Assembly (NCBI GenBank): GCA_027622715.1
Contig: JAQBYN010000032.1
Location: forward strand, 1 to 33,281
Direction: 5' to 3'
DNA length: 33,281 bases
Origin: Pseudomonadota bacterium
GTDB lineage: Bacteria > Pseudomonadota > Alphaproteobacteria > SHVP01
In this document: one piece after another, positions 9,612-17,845 of the stretch
Position numbering within the stretch: the first letter of the stretch is position 1
Layout: every line of letters begins with the position of its first letter
The notes under the pieces: generated by a model
What the model was told of the DNA's origin: nothing
Databases searched by the model: none
What the model saw: only the letters and a program-made list of their open reading frames with translations
Translations under genes and position numbers: made by a program

Positions 9612-12600
9612 TCTTCTTTTCCACCTCCGAGAACACGGCCGATACCACGACCGACGTCACCGATGCCCTCGCCAATGCCGCGGATAACGCCGCCCACGAC
9701 CCCGTTCTGGCCGTCGTTGGCTTCGCCTGAGTCAGCGCGTTCAATCGCCGCAAGGCAGGGGTTCTTTTCGGCCGTCACCCCCTCGATCACCGGCACCAGA
9801 AGAACGAGAGGGTTCACAAAAATGCCGAGCGTCGTCGCGACTTTCTTGGCGGTTCCGCCGGCTGTCGGCAATACTTTGGGTTTACCGAAAGGCCCGGTTA
9901 CAGCAATGGGGACGGCGAGATCGAGAAGCCGCACTTCCTTCGGCCGCGGCGTTAGCGTGAGATTCAACGTCTCTCGGCCAAGGTCAATCGACCCTTTGCC
10001 GGCAATGCTGATGAACTCAGCGTCAAGCAACAGCGCGCGTGATGTTGCCACCCCTTCCTTCACGTCGAACCGGCCGACAAAACAGTTGATCTGGGTGCGA
10101 TCACGTTTTTGATCGTCCCAAGGCGCCAACTGCCGCAATAGTCCTTGGTCGAGAAAACGGAAAGAACGCTGTTGGATAAAGCCCTTGCCGCCGGTGAGGC
10201 TGACGGTGCCCGACATCAGCGACGCCAGTTCGTGTGCGGAAGCGCCCGTGCTCGTCACCTCGATACCAACCTCGACGGGCAATTGAAGGACGTTTCCGAG
10301 GTCCGAGCGGCTGAGTTCCAGCGCAACGGCACCCGCATCAAACGGGCCCCCAGTCAGCGAAACCGACAATTTGGCCTTGTCGCCCCGGAGATCTAGTTGA
10401 GCGCGACCAACCACCGGGTTGTCGCCGACGGTCGCCGAAAACCGCTGAACATCGACGACGCCATTATCCGCTGTGGCGGTCACGGCGAAATCACGGCCCT
10501 TCATGGTGCGGCCGGAGAAGGCCTTCAGCTGGACCCCGACGTCGAGGTTGAGGCCGCGTAGCGGCTCGAAATTGATCAGTTCGGAAGAAAATAGCGGGCC
10601 GCCTGTCGCCTCGACGGCGGGTTCCTGACCTGGATCATCGGCATCGAGTCGAATGAAATCGGTGAGGTCGAAATTCTCGGAGGCGGCGCGCAGGAACAAC
10701 CGCCTCCCGTCGCCCCGGTCTTCCATTCGGACATTGCCGGTGAGATCGGATTGCCCAACCGCCACCGCGAATTCCTTTAACTCCGTCGAACTACCAGTGG
10801 TCGTCAACGCGCCCTGGATGCGCCAAGGCCCTGCGGCATCAAGGGTTAGGCCTGCGGCGTAGGCGATCTCCCTCACGATCAAACCTTCAGCCGATATGGT
10901 GAAATCGAGATCTTGCGGACGTGCCCGGTCCGGGGCGACGCCTCTGACCCGGACGTGGGACGACGGCGTCGTCATCGACGCGTCGAGCTGCACCGGTTTG
11001 AGGCCGCGAAGTTCCGCAAGCGGCGCGAGAGACGCTTCAATTGTTAAGTTCTCGCCGCCCAACGTCCCACTGGCTTGCACGGTGACCGCCGAAGCCGCAC
11101 CCTTGGTCGCGATCCGCAGCGAGTCGAGGACGATCTGTTCGTGCGCGACGACGTCGTCGGCTTTGACCGCGAAACGCAACTGTCGCGCGACAACCTCCCC
11201 CACCGTATTGTCAAACAACTCGCGGCTCGTCGCACCGACGCTTGAGATTTCAGATAACAGATTGAGATCGCCGGCATCGATGCGCTCAGCAAGCCCCATT
11301 GCCCGAACCAACATCGCGGCATCAATCCCCGCTACGTCGACCTTTAGAGACACTTGCAGTTGATCGGATGTTTGTTGCGCCACACCCGATGCCGCAAGGG
11401 TTTCGCCGTCAAGCCGTGCCGAGAAGCGGGCAAGACGCAGTGCTTGGCGATCCGAATTCACCTCGGTCGTTACATCGCGCAGGAGAACATCGCCTGCCTT
11501 CACAAGCCCCGCAGTCAGGCTGACCTCGGTGTCAATGACGAGGAACGGGCGGAGATCCAGCGGCGTGTCATTCAGAATTCCGTCGACGGACTGGGGGGGG
11601 CGCCGATCATCCGTCGCGTCTACCCCCGCTGCGACGGGCTCATCCGGTGCCGCACCGAAAAACCCCACCAGCGCGAGATCTATCGTCTCGGCGCGGAAGT
11701 CGCCGACCAGTTTGGTCCGATCGCCGCCAAAGGCCAACGTCAAGTCGCCCTTTACGTCGCTATCCGCAATGCGGATGTCGGCTTCGCGAAGCGTGATGGC
11801 GTCGTCGGCAAATACCAGAATGCCGACCGCGCTGTAAGGACCGGCCACAGGCATCGGCAGCTCGATTAGCTTCGACAAGTCGGCCAGATTTTGTCCGCCG
11901 ATCGAGGTGTGCAGCGTCAAGCCATCGATCATCGCGGCGCGCATATCCGCCCGCACCTCCGCCGTGGCGCCGCCACCACTGGCGGTAAGCTGGAAGGTAT
12001 AGGGCGCGCCGGGACGGTAGCTGGCGAGCGGGTCAAGCCGGCCCACGATGTCAACAGATACGTCGCGAAATGTACCACGCGCCGTGATGTTGATCGGTTG
12101 ATCGCGTCCGTCGAATTGGGCGCTGGCGCCGGTTAACACCAGGCGCGCCGCATCTTTAAATGAGACCTCCAGCTCGCTCAGCCGAATTGCCGCCGTAAGA
12201 TTGTCCATAAGGCCACGGGGCGTATCACCGCGAGAGGCCAATTCCAGATGCGCGTCCGCGCGCCGCGCCGAATTCCCGGGCACGTTGAGAGTCTCGAGCA
12301 CCTTGGCCACATCGAGGCCAGTGACATCGGCGGCAACAGACAAAATCGCCTCGTCGGTCCGCGTGTCGAGGGTACCGGACGCGATCAGCGATCCCTCGGG
12401 AAGTTGGGCCGCCAGCCTCTCAATCTCCATCAGACCGCCAACGGTTCGGAAGGTCAGCGACGCGTCGGTGAAGGTGAGGCCGAGCGCTTGAACCGTCTCT
12501 GCCTGGATTGCCACGTCGGCGTCGAAGCCGCGCGAAAAGCCAAACGGCAGTAGTTCCTCGGACACGGTAGGCCGATTTGCTTCCGCGACGGTCCGATCGC

Positions 12601-13606
12601 GCGGCGCCGGTTCGGCCGTTTCCTCGTCGAGGGTCATCGAAAGGTCGAGGCCCGGCGAGTGAATTCTCGCGGTGATGCGCGGTCGCTGGGCCGTGAGATC
12701 CAGAGAAGCATCGCCCAGGAGCCGTGTCGTACCAGCGTCGAAAGCGATGTCGGTGGCTTGAATGTTTTCAAATGGCCCGGACAATCGGGTCGCGAAGGCG
12801 AACGGCTCAGAGTCGGGCAGTTGAACGCCCACGACGCGCGACAGATTCGCGATCGAAGGACCCTTGCCCGTCACCGACAGGTCGAGGCTAGGCAATCGGC
12901 CTAGTCCCGATAGTGATCCCTCAAGGTTCAGGGTACTACGCGCGGTATTAGCGGTCAGTGCGACGGGGAAGGATGCTGGCTCTGCGATCGCGAGAAGATT
13001 TCCAACCTGGCCGCTGATCGATACCCGTTCACCATTCAACACCAAGTTGACGTCAACGTTTGTGGGCCCGGTGGGCCCCTGCGGCCGCAACGAAAGACGG
13101 GAAACGTCGACCACGTTGTCCGTCGGACCGGTGCGGAAGGTAAGCGAGACATCGCGTATCTCGATTAGGCCCGGTAGCGATGGCTGACCCACGCCGCCGT
13201 CCCGATCCTGGGGCTGAAACGCAAGGGACGATTGGCCGTCGGCCCCCTCTTCCACCAATATGCGCACGCCGTTGGCATGGACACTCTTGACGTCAATTGC
13301 GCCGGTGAACAGCGGAAGCCAGCCAACCTGCACCGAGGCGATTTTGACGGTGATTGCGTCGGCCTCGGAACCACCCGGAACGTTAGACAGCCGAATGCCG
13401 GTCGCGGTCGCCCGTGGCCGCGGAAAAAGCGACAGCTCGACATCGCCGTCGATAACCAGGTTGCGCCCGGTTTCCTGTAGCGCCGCTTCGGCCAACAACG
13501 GTTTGAACCGATTGAGATCAAGAAATAGCGAGATCAGACCGGCACCGATGATCCCGACCACGACCACAGTCAGAACGCCGTAGAGGATGAGTCGAACGCG
13601 TTTCAT
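9608..13606 (-). CDS. Large AsmA-family protein (inner-membrane anchored, periplasmic)
   Basis: A 1332-residue protein with one N-terminal membrane segment (about residues 5-28, LILYGVLTVVVVGIIGAGLI) followed by the AsmA start motif LDLNRFKPLLAEAALQETGRNL near 30-50, and a very long beta-rich chain of repeated SASGTL/LDLRGDKAKL-type strands. The C-terminal third carries the AsmA-like domain. AsmA-like and related TamB proteins form long hydrophobic grooves spanning the periplasm and are thought to move phospholipids toward the outer membrane; that role is inferred here. It is about twice the length of E. coli AsmA. Both ends overlap neighbours by ATGA: the start with the HAD gene stop, the stop with the ATP12 gene start. 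Confidence 0.9.
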   Translation of the reverse strand: MKRVRLILYGVLTVVVVGIIGAGLISLFLDLNRFKPLLAEAALQETGRNLVIDGDVELSLFPRPRATATGIRLSNVPGGSEADAITVKIASVQVGWLPLFTGAIDVKSVHANGVRILVEEGADGQSSLAFQPQDRDGGVGQPSLPGLIEIRDVSLTFRTGPTDNVVDVSRLSLRPQGPTGPTNVDVNLVLNGERVSISGQVGNLLAIAEPASFPVALTANTARSTLNLEGSLSGLGRLPSLDLSVTGKGPSIANLSRVVGVQLPDSEPFAFATRLSGPFENIQATDIAFDAGTTRLLGDASLDLTAQRPRITARIHSPGLDLSMTLDEETAEPAPRDRTVAEANRPTVSEELLPFGFSRGFDADVAIQAETVQALGLTFTDASLTFRTVGGLMEIERLAAQLPEGSLIASGTLDTRTDEAILSVAADVTGLDVAKVLETLNVPGNSARRADAHLELASRGDTPRGLMDNLTAAIRLSELEVSFKDAARLVLTGASAQFDGRDQPINITARGTFRDVSVDIVGRLDPLASYRPGAPYTFQLTASGGGATAEVRADMRAAMIDGLTLHTSIGGQNLADLSKLIELPMPVAGPYSAVGILVFADDAITLREADIRIADSDVKGDLTLAFGGDRTKLVGDFRAETIDLALVGFFGAAPDEPVAAGVDATDDRRPPQSVDGILNDTPLDLRPFLVIDTEVSLTAGLVKAGDVLLRDVTTEVNSDRQALRLARFSARLDGETLAASGVAQQTSDQLQVSLKVDVAGIDAAMLVRAMGLAERIDAGDLNLLSEISSVGATSRELFDNTVGEVVARQLRFAVKADDVVAHEQIVLDSLRIATKGAASAVTVQASGTLGGENLTIEASLAPLAELRGLKPVQLDASMTTPSSHVRVRGVAPDRARPQDLDFTISAEGLIVREIAYAAGLTLDAAGPWRIQGALTTTGSSTELKEFAVAVGQSDLTGNVRMEDRGDGRRLFLRAASENFDLTDFIRLDADDPGQEPAVEATGGPLFSSELINFEPLRGLNLDVGVQLKAFSGRTMKGRDFAVTATADNGVVDVQRFSATVGDNPVVGRAQLDLRGDKAKLSVSLTGGPFDAGAVALELSRSDLGNVLQLPVEVGIEVTSTGASAHELASLMSGTVSLTGGKGFIQQRSFRFLDQGLLRQLAPWDDQKRDRTQINCFVGRFDVKEGVATSRALLLDAEFISIAGKGSIDLGRETLNLTLTPRPKEVRLLDLAVPIAVTGPFGKPKVLPTAGGTAKKVATTLGIFVNPLVLLVPVIEGVTAEKNPCLAAIERADSGEANDGQNGVVGGVIRGIGEGIGDVGRGIGRVLGGGKEE

Positions 13607-14274
13607 TGGTTGGGCAATCTCTCGATGATCATTTCAGTGAGCGCCGCGAAACTGGGCACAACGGTGATCGCACCGGCCGCAGCCAACTCTTCGGCGGCAT
13701 GATACCCCCATCCGACCCCGATGGGCGTCACACCCGCGTTGACCGCCATTTCGACATCGTACCGGGTATCGCCGACCAGGAGCGCCGATGCCGGGGCGAC
13801 ACCGGTCTCCGCCAAAGCGGTTAGAACCATGGCTGGATTGGGTTTTCCCGGGTGCCGATCGCCGCTCTGCAGATTCGCGAAAAAGTGCCCCAAACCATGC
13901 AGGTCGAGCGTCGCGCGTAGGCCCTTGGCACTTTTGGCGGTCGCCACTGCCATCAGGATTTCCCGGCGATCAAGCGCCTCAAGGCACGCCCGCGCGCCGG
14001 GAAACAGCGGCTCGTGCGGATCATGCCGGCCAAGGCGGTGCCGCCGGTAGCCGTTTTCAAGGGCAAGGCGTAAGTCGGCATCAGCGTCCGGCGCCAACAC
14101 CATGACCTGTTCCGCAACGGAGAGACCGATCATAGCGCGCAAACGATCGGGTGCCGGCGCCGGCAACCCAAAGTCGCGGAACGCGGCGGCCATTGCCTCA
14201 TGGATTGCCGCAAAACTGTCAACGAGGGTGCCGTCACAGTCAAAAATGACGAGACGTAATTCCGATGTGGTCAC
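13603..14274 (-). CDS. HAD-family hydrolase, phosphoglycolate phosphatase-like
   Basis: A 223-residue haloacid dehalogenase superfamily phosphatase with a helical cap. Motif I is VIFDCDGTLVDS (nucleophile about Asp12, acid about Asp14), motif II lies in LMAVATAKS near 110, the lysine is in HPGKPNP near 140, and motif IV is LLVGDTRYDVEMA near 165-177. The fold and length resemble Gph and PpaX-type enzymes, but the substrate cannot be read from sequence. Start is GTG at 14274, supported by GGAAGAG about 8 bases upstream. Its stop overlaps the AsmA gene start. Neighbouring rluC-type genes are followed by HAD phosphatases in many Alphaproteobacteria. Confidence 0.9.
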   Translation of the reverse strand: MTTSELRLVIFDCDGTLVDSFAAIHEAMAAAFRDFGLPAPAPDRLRAMIGLSVAEQVMVLAPDADADLRLALENGYRRHRLGRHDPHEPLFPGARACLEALDRREILMAVATAKSAKGLRATLDLHGLGHFFANLQSGDRHPGKPNPAMVLTALAETGVAPASALLVGDTRYDVEMAVNAGVTPIGVGWGYHAAEELAAAGAITVVPSFAALTEMIIERLPNQ

Positions 14275-14321
14275 GCAGGCATCTCTTCCGTAGCGGTCAA
14301 AAAGGCCGTGGGGGGCCGCCG

Positions 14322-15293
14322 CTAAATATCGGCCTCAGGATCGTCAGCGCCCGGATCAAACCCGAGGGACCGCCAACTCTGGAGCATATGGGAAGGCAAC
14401 GGCGCAATTACACGGAGCGTCCCGCCACCAGGATGCGGCATTTCCAGCCGCCGCGCATGTAGGTGCAGCCCCCGCCCCAGGACCTCGTTGTGGGCCGGGG
14501 TTTCAGGCCGGTCGCCATAGCGGCGATCTCCCACAATTGGGTATCCCGCCTCGGAACAGTGGACCCGTAGCTGGTGAGTCCTGCCGGTCACCGGCGTCAA
14601 CGCAAGCCAGGCAAAGCGCTCGCCGGCTTGGGCAAGCGTTCGGTAAACGGTCACCGCCGATTTGCCGGTCGCGCTAGAGGCCATTTGCTCTCGGCCCCCG
14701 CCGGCCGCGGTTTTTTCGATCGTCGATTCGATCCGACCCGCGGCCGGGTGCGGCACGCCCCGAACCAAAGCCCAGTAAAGCTTCTTGGCAGCACGGTCGC
14801 GAAAGGCGGCGGTTACGGTGGCCGCCGCCGCCCGGGTCCGCGCCAGGACGAGAACGCCGCTGGTGTCGCGGTCGAGCCGGTGGACGAGGCGCGGTCGTTC
14901 GCTGGCGTCGAATCGCAGCGCATCGAGCAATCCATCCAGGTGTCGCGTGGTACCGCTCCCCCCCTGGACCGCGAGGCCCGCCGGCTTATCGATCACGATG
15001 AGCATGTCGTCGCGGTGAAGAATGCGGCTTTTCAGATCGGCGGCATCGGCCGCGGACACCGGCACGCTGCTGGGCATATCTGGCGGTGTTTCGGGCAAGG
15101 GCGGCACGCGGACGACCATCCCCGGTGCTAGGCGCAGGTTGGCGCGGACGCGTCCGCCGTCGACCCGAACCTCGCCGCGGCGGAGTAGCTTTTCCAAGCG
15201 CCCGTGTGTGACTTGCGGGAAGTTGGTATGGAACCAGCGGTCAAGGCGGAGACCGTCATCCGCATCGCCGACGGTTATTTTCTTAACGCTCAC
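14322..15293 (-). CDS. RluC/RluD-family ribosomal RNA pseudouridine synthase
   Basis: Isomerises uridine to pseudouridine in large-subunit rRNA. The 323 residues show an N-terminal S4 RNA-binding domain (about 12-70, RLDRWFHTNFPQVTHGRLEK...) and a catalytic RluA-type domain with HRLDRDTSG (catalytic Asp about 141), the LYWALVRG segment near 185, and GRTHQLRVH near 243. The N-terminal RLDRWF and overall length best fit RluC, which modifies positions 955, 2504 and 2580 of 23S rRNA in E. coli, but RluD cannot be excluded by eye. Start is GTG, overlapping the crcB stop as GTGA (15290-15293). Confidence 0.93.
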   Translation of the reverse strand: MSVKKITVGDADDGLRLDRWFHTNFPQVTHGRLEKLLRRGEVRVDGGRVRANLRLAPGMVVRVPPLPETPPDMPSSVPVSAADAADLKSRILHRDDMLIVIDKPAGLAVQGGSGTTRHLDGLLDALRFDASERPRLVHRLDRDTSGVLVLARTRAAAATVTAAFRDRAAKKLYWALVRGVPHPAAGRIESTIEKTAAGGGREQMASSATGKSAVTVYRTLAQAGERFAWLALTPVTGRTHQLRVHCSEAGYPIVGDRRYGDRPETPAHNEVLGRGLHLHARRLEMPHPGGGTLRVIAPLPSHMLQSWRSLGFDPGADDPEADI

Positions 15294-15670
15294 GCGAGCA
15301 ACTGGCGAAACAGCCAGAGACCGAAAAACAGGGCCACGATAGAGAGCGAGACGGTCGCCAGAACATAGAGGCCTGCCGGCACCAAAGCGCCACGTCCGCT
15401 CAATACGGCGACATCCAATGAAAACGTGCTGAACGTGGTGAAGGCGCCGAGCACACCGACGGTCATGAACGCGCGCAGTTCAGGACCAACGTTCCACCGC
15501 AGCGCCATGACTTCGACCAACGCGCCCAAAGCGAAGCTTCCCGCGACATTCGCCGTGATGGTGCCCCAGGGAAAGCCGTGACCGAGCAGCTTTAGCATCT
15601 GGGCCCCGACCAAATGTCGTGCGACCGCGCCGACGGCGCCGCCAATAGCTATCGCAGCAATGATCTTCAC
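15290..15670 (-). CDS. crcB: Fluoride ion channel CrcB/Fluc
   Basis: A small dimeric membrane channel that exports fluoride. The reading frame has an open extension overlapping the DUF429 gene, but the conserved protein starts at the GTG at 15670 (KIIAAIAIGGAVGAVARH), giving 126 residues, the normal family length. Four hydrophobic helices are visible. Family signatures are TITANVAGSFALG near 40-52 (conserved Asn and Gly) and GVLGAFTTFSTFSLD near 70-84, the latter holding the Phe-box and the central Na+ site region. It starts 4 bases after the DUF429 stop and its stop overlaps the pseudouridine synthase start. No fluoride riboswitch is visible because the gene is inside an operon. Confidence 0.95.
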   Translation of the reverse strand: MKIIAAIAIGGAVGAVARHLVGAQMLKLLGHGFPWGTITANVAGSFALGALVEVMALRWNVGPELRAFMTVGVLGAFTTFSTFSLDVAVLSGRGALVPAGLYVLATVSLSIVALFFGLWLFRQLLA

Positions 15671-15674
15671 GGTG

Positions 15675-16538
15675 TCACCGTACGCCGAATATCCAACCCT
15701 CGGTGTGTCGCACCCTAGCGTCCATGGCGCGGGGCCGCCAGAGCGCAGCGTCACCGGCCATGGTCCTCAGCGCCGCGGCGATGATCACTGCGTCGGCCAC
15801 GTTATCGTCGATCGCGCCGCGCCGCGTCGTCGCCTCGGTACCAAAAGCCCGTAGGGCACGGTTCAAATCGATCACCGTCCGGACTTTGGTTGGCCCATGC
15901 CCGGCGGCCTTCAAAAAAGCGCGCGGAAACACCTCGACGACGGTCGAGCGCCGGCTCCCTCGCGTATCGAATGGCCAAATATGGATGGCGGGCGCTTCGC
16001 GCCGCAGCGCGGCGAGAAATCGCATGCCGGCAAGCGATCCGCGGCCCACCTGTTTCGGCCCAATCAAATGGAAAACGGTCTCGGGATGCCCCAGGCCTTG
16101 GCGCGCACAAGCCGCCTCGACGACCTTGTGGCGGCGCGAAAACCGCATGCCCTTGGCGCTCGGTGCATGGAAATAAGCACCCCATGGGTGCGTTTGTACG
16201 AATGCGCCCGCGTAGTAGTCGCCGTCGCCCGCGGCCACGGTATCAACCAACGCCCACAAATCGGGCGCGTCCTTCGGCGACTGCTCAACACCAGGAAAAT
16301 ATGCGCCACGGTCGACGTAGGGGAGCGTGAACGAGAAATCCAAACCCACTAGGATGCGCGCAGCCTTCGATGCATCGACAATCCAGTCGAGTACAGCCGA
16401 TCTACTCCACGCCCCTGCCGCAGGCGGGACGACTTGCGGCGCCGCTACCCCAGGTTTGCACCGTGCGATTTGAAGGCCGCGATGTCTTGTTCCCTTGGCG
16501 CCCGACCAATCGATGCCGATGAACGCGTCGAAGGTCAT
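15675..16538 (-). CDS. DUF429 protein, predicted RNase H-fold nuclease
   Basis: A 287-residue protein of the DUF429 family, which has been grouped with predicted RNase H-fold nucleases; no function is established. Seen in sequence are four acidic sites in the order expected for that fold: FIGIDWSGAKG (Asp10), VGLDFSF (Asp67), VVEVFP (Glu202), and DDNVADAVIIAAAL (Asp245/Asp249). No signal peptide or membrane segment is present. An open extension upstream would give 13 more residues, but the ATG at 16538 overlaps the rarA stop as ATGA and the conserved part begins there, so that start is chosen. crcB follows after 4 bases. Linkage to rarA hints at a DNA repair or replication role, as inference only. 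Confidence 0.8.
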   Translation of the reverse strand: MTFDAFIGIDWSGAKGTRHRGLQIARCKPGVAAPQVVPPAAGAWSRSAVLDWIVDASKAARILVGLDFSFTLPYVDRGAYFPGVEQSPKDAPDLWALVDTVAAGDGDYYAGAFVQTHPWGAYFHAPSAKGMRFSRRHKVVEAACARQGLGHPETVFHLIGPKQVGRGSLAGMRFLAALRREAPAIHIWPFDTRGSRRSTVVEVFPRAFLKAAGHGPTKVRTVIDLNRALRAFGTEATTRRGAIDDNVADAVIIAAALRTMAGDAALWRPRAMDARVRHTEGWIFGVR

Positions 16539-17845
16539 TCCTTCGGACCGTGGGCCTTTTCTCGAAGGGTGCGCCAATGCGCCAAACGATTGCCGACTTC
16601 TCGCTCGAAGCCTCGTTCGGTCGGCACATAGAAAACCGGCCTGGGGATGGCGTCGGGAAAATAGTTGCGACCCGAAAACACGTCCTCGGCGTCGTGGTCG
16701 TACACGTAGCCGTCCCCGTAGCCCAAGTCCTTCATCAAACCAGTAGGCGCATTCAGGATGTGTTTGGGCGGCGCGAGAGACCCGGTCTCAGCCGCAGCGC
16801 GATTTGCTTTCTTCAATGCGGTGTAAGCCGCGTTCGATTTCGGCGCGGTCGCCAGGTAAATGACGGCCTGGGCAATCGCGAGTTCGCCCTCGGGCGAACC
16901 AAGAAAGTCATATGTGTCTTTCGCCGCCAACGCCTGATGCACCGCCTCTGGATCGGCGAGGCCGATATCCTCAACCGCAAACCGGACAAGGCGGCGGACG
17001 ATGTACAATGGTGCCTCGCCGCCCGCTAGCATTCGCGCGAGCCAATAGAGGGCGGCGTCGGCATCCGAACCGCGCAAACTCTTGTGCAATGCGCTGAACA
17101 GGTTGAAGTGCTCATCGCGCGATTTGTCATAGATCGGCGCGCGCTTTTGGAGGGCTTTCACGAGCGCTTCGGTGTCTAGATCGGTGCCGCCGAACGCAAA
17201 AAGGTCTTCGGTCAAATTGAGGAGATAGCGTCCGTCGCCGTCGGACATCCCCCGCAGGGCCCGCCGTGCTTCGGCGGTAAGCGGTAAACGCTTGCCATCC
17301 AAAACCTCCGCGCGGTCCAATAGTTTTTCTAGGTCGGCGTCTTCCAACCGATTGAGAACCAGCACCTGGCACCGCGACAGCAGGGCGGCATTGAGCTCGA
17401 ACGACGGGTTCTCCGTGGTCGCGCCCACGAGGACGATGGTTCCATCCTCGACCACCGGGAGGAAACCGTCTTGCTGGGCCCGGTTGAACCGGTGAATTTC
17501 GTCAACGAAGAGCAACGTGCCGCGCCCGATTTGGCGCCGCTCGCGGGCGCTATCGATCGCCTTACGCAGATCGGCCACGCCCGAAAAAACGGCAGAAAGT
17601 TGAATGAAATCAAGGCCTACGCGGTCAGCCAGGAGTCGCGCAATGGTCGTCTTCCCGGTCCCCGGCGGGCCCCAAAGAATGAGTGATGGAAGACGCCCGC
17701 TATCCAACATCCGGCGAAGTGGTCCACCGGCGCCCAGTACGTGGTCCTGCCCCAACACATCATCGAGCGTCTTCGGTCGAAGCCGGTCCGCAAGGGGGTG
17801 CGGCGTCCCGTCGGCCAGGCCGGCAGCTTCAAACAACGTGCTCAC
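16535..17845 (-). CDS. rarA: Replication-associated recombination protein RarA (MgsA), AAA+ ATPase
   Basis: An AAA+ clamp-loader-like ATPase (436 residues) acting at stalled replication forks, related to eukaryotic WRNIP1/Mgs1. Walker A is LWGPPGTGKTT near 55-65, Walker B LLFVDEIHRFNRAQQD near 105-120, sensor 1 VGATTENPSFELN near 133-145, and sensor 2 lies in the LNLTEDL region. The C terminus has the MgsA tetramerisation region and the typical RPVFYVPTERGFEREV ending. The chosen start is the GTG at 17845 (STLFEAAG), which overlaps the protease stop as GTGA; a longer form from 17899 has unconserved extra residues. Its stop overlaps the DUF429 gene start. Confidence 0.95.
   Translation of the reverse strand: MSTLFEAAGLADGTPHPLADRLRPKTLDDVLGQDHVLGAGGPLRRMLDSGRLPSLILWGPPGTGKTTIARLLADRVGLDFIQLSAVFSGVADLRKAIDSARERRQIGRGTLLFVDEIHRFNRAQQDGFLPVVEDGTIVLVGATTENPSFELNAALLSRCQVLVLNRLEDADLEKLLDRAEVLDGKRLPLTAEARRALRGMSDGDGRYLLNLTEDLFAFGGTDLDTEALVKALQKRAPIYDKSRDEHFNLFSALHKSLRGSDADAALYWLARMLAGGEAPLYIVRRLVRFAVEDIGLADPEAVHQALAAKDTYDFLGSPEGELAIAQAVIYLATAPKSNAAYTALKKANRAAAETGSLAPPKHILNAPTGLMKDLGYGDGYVYDHDAEDVFSGRNYFPDAIPRPVFYVPTERGFEREVGNRLAHWRTLREKAHGPKE

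Noticed and set aside
15671-15754. Longer crcB form starting at 15754
   Set aside because: The extra 28 residues overlap the DUF429 gene and do not look like a Fluc N terminus, whereas the GTG at 15670 gives the normal family length.
15671-15800. Fluoride riboswitch in front of crcB
   Set aside because: The upstream sequence is coding for the DUF429 protein, with only 4 bases between the genes, and no riboswitch-like pattern was recognised.
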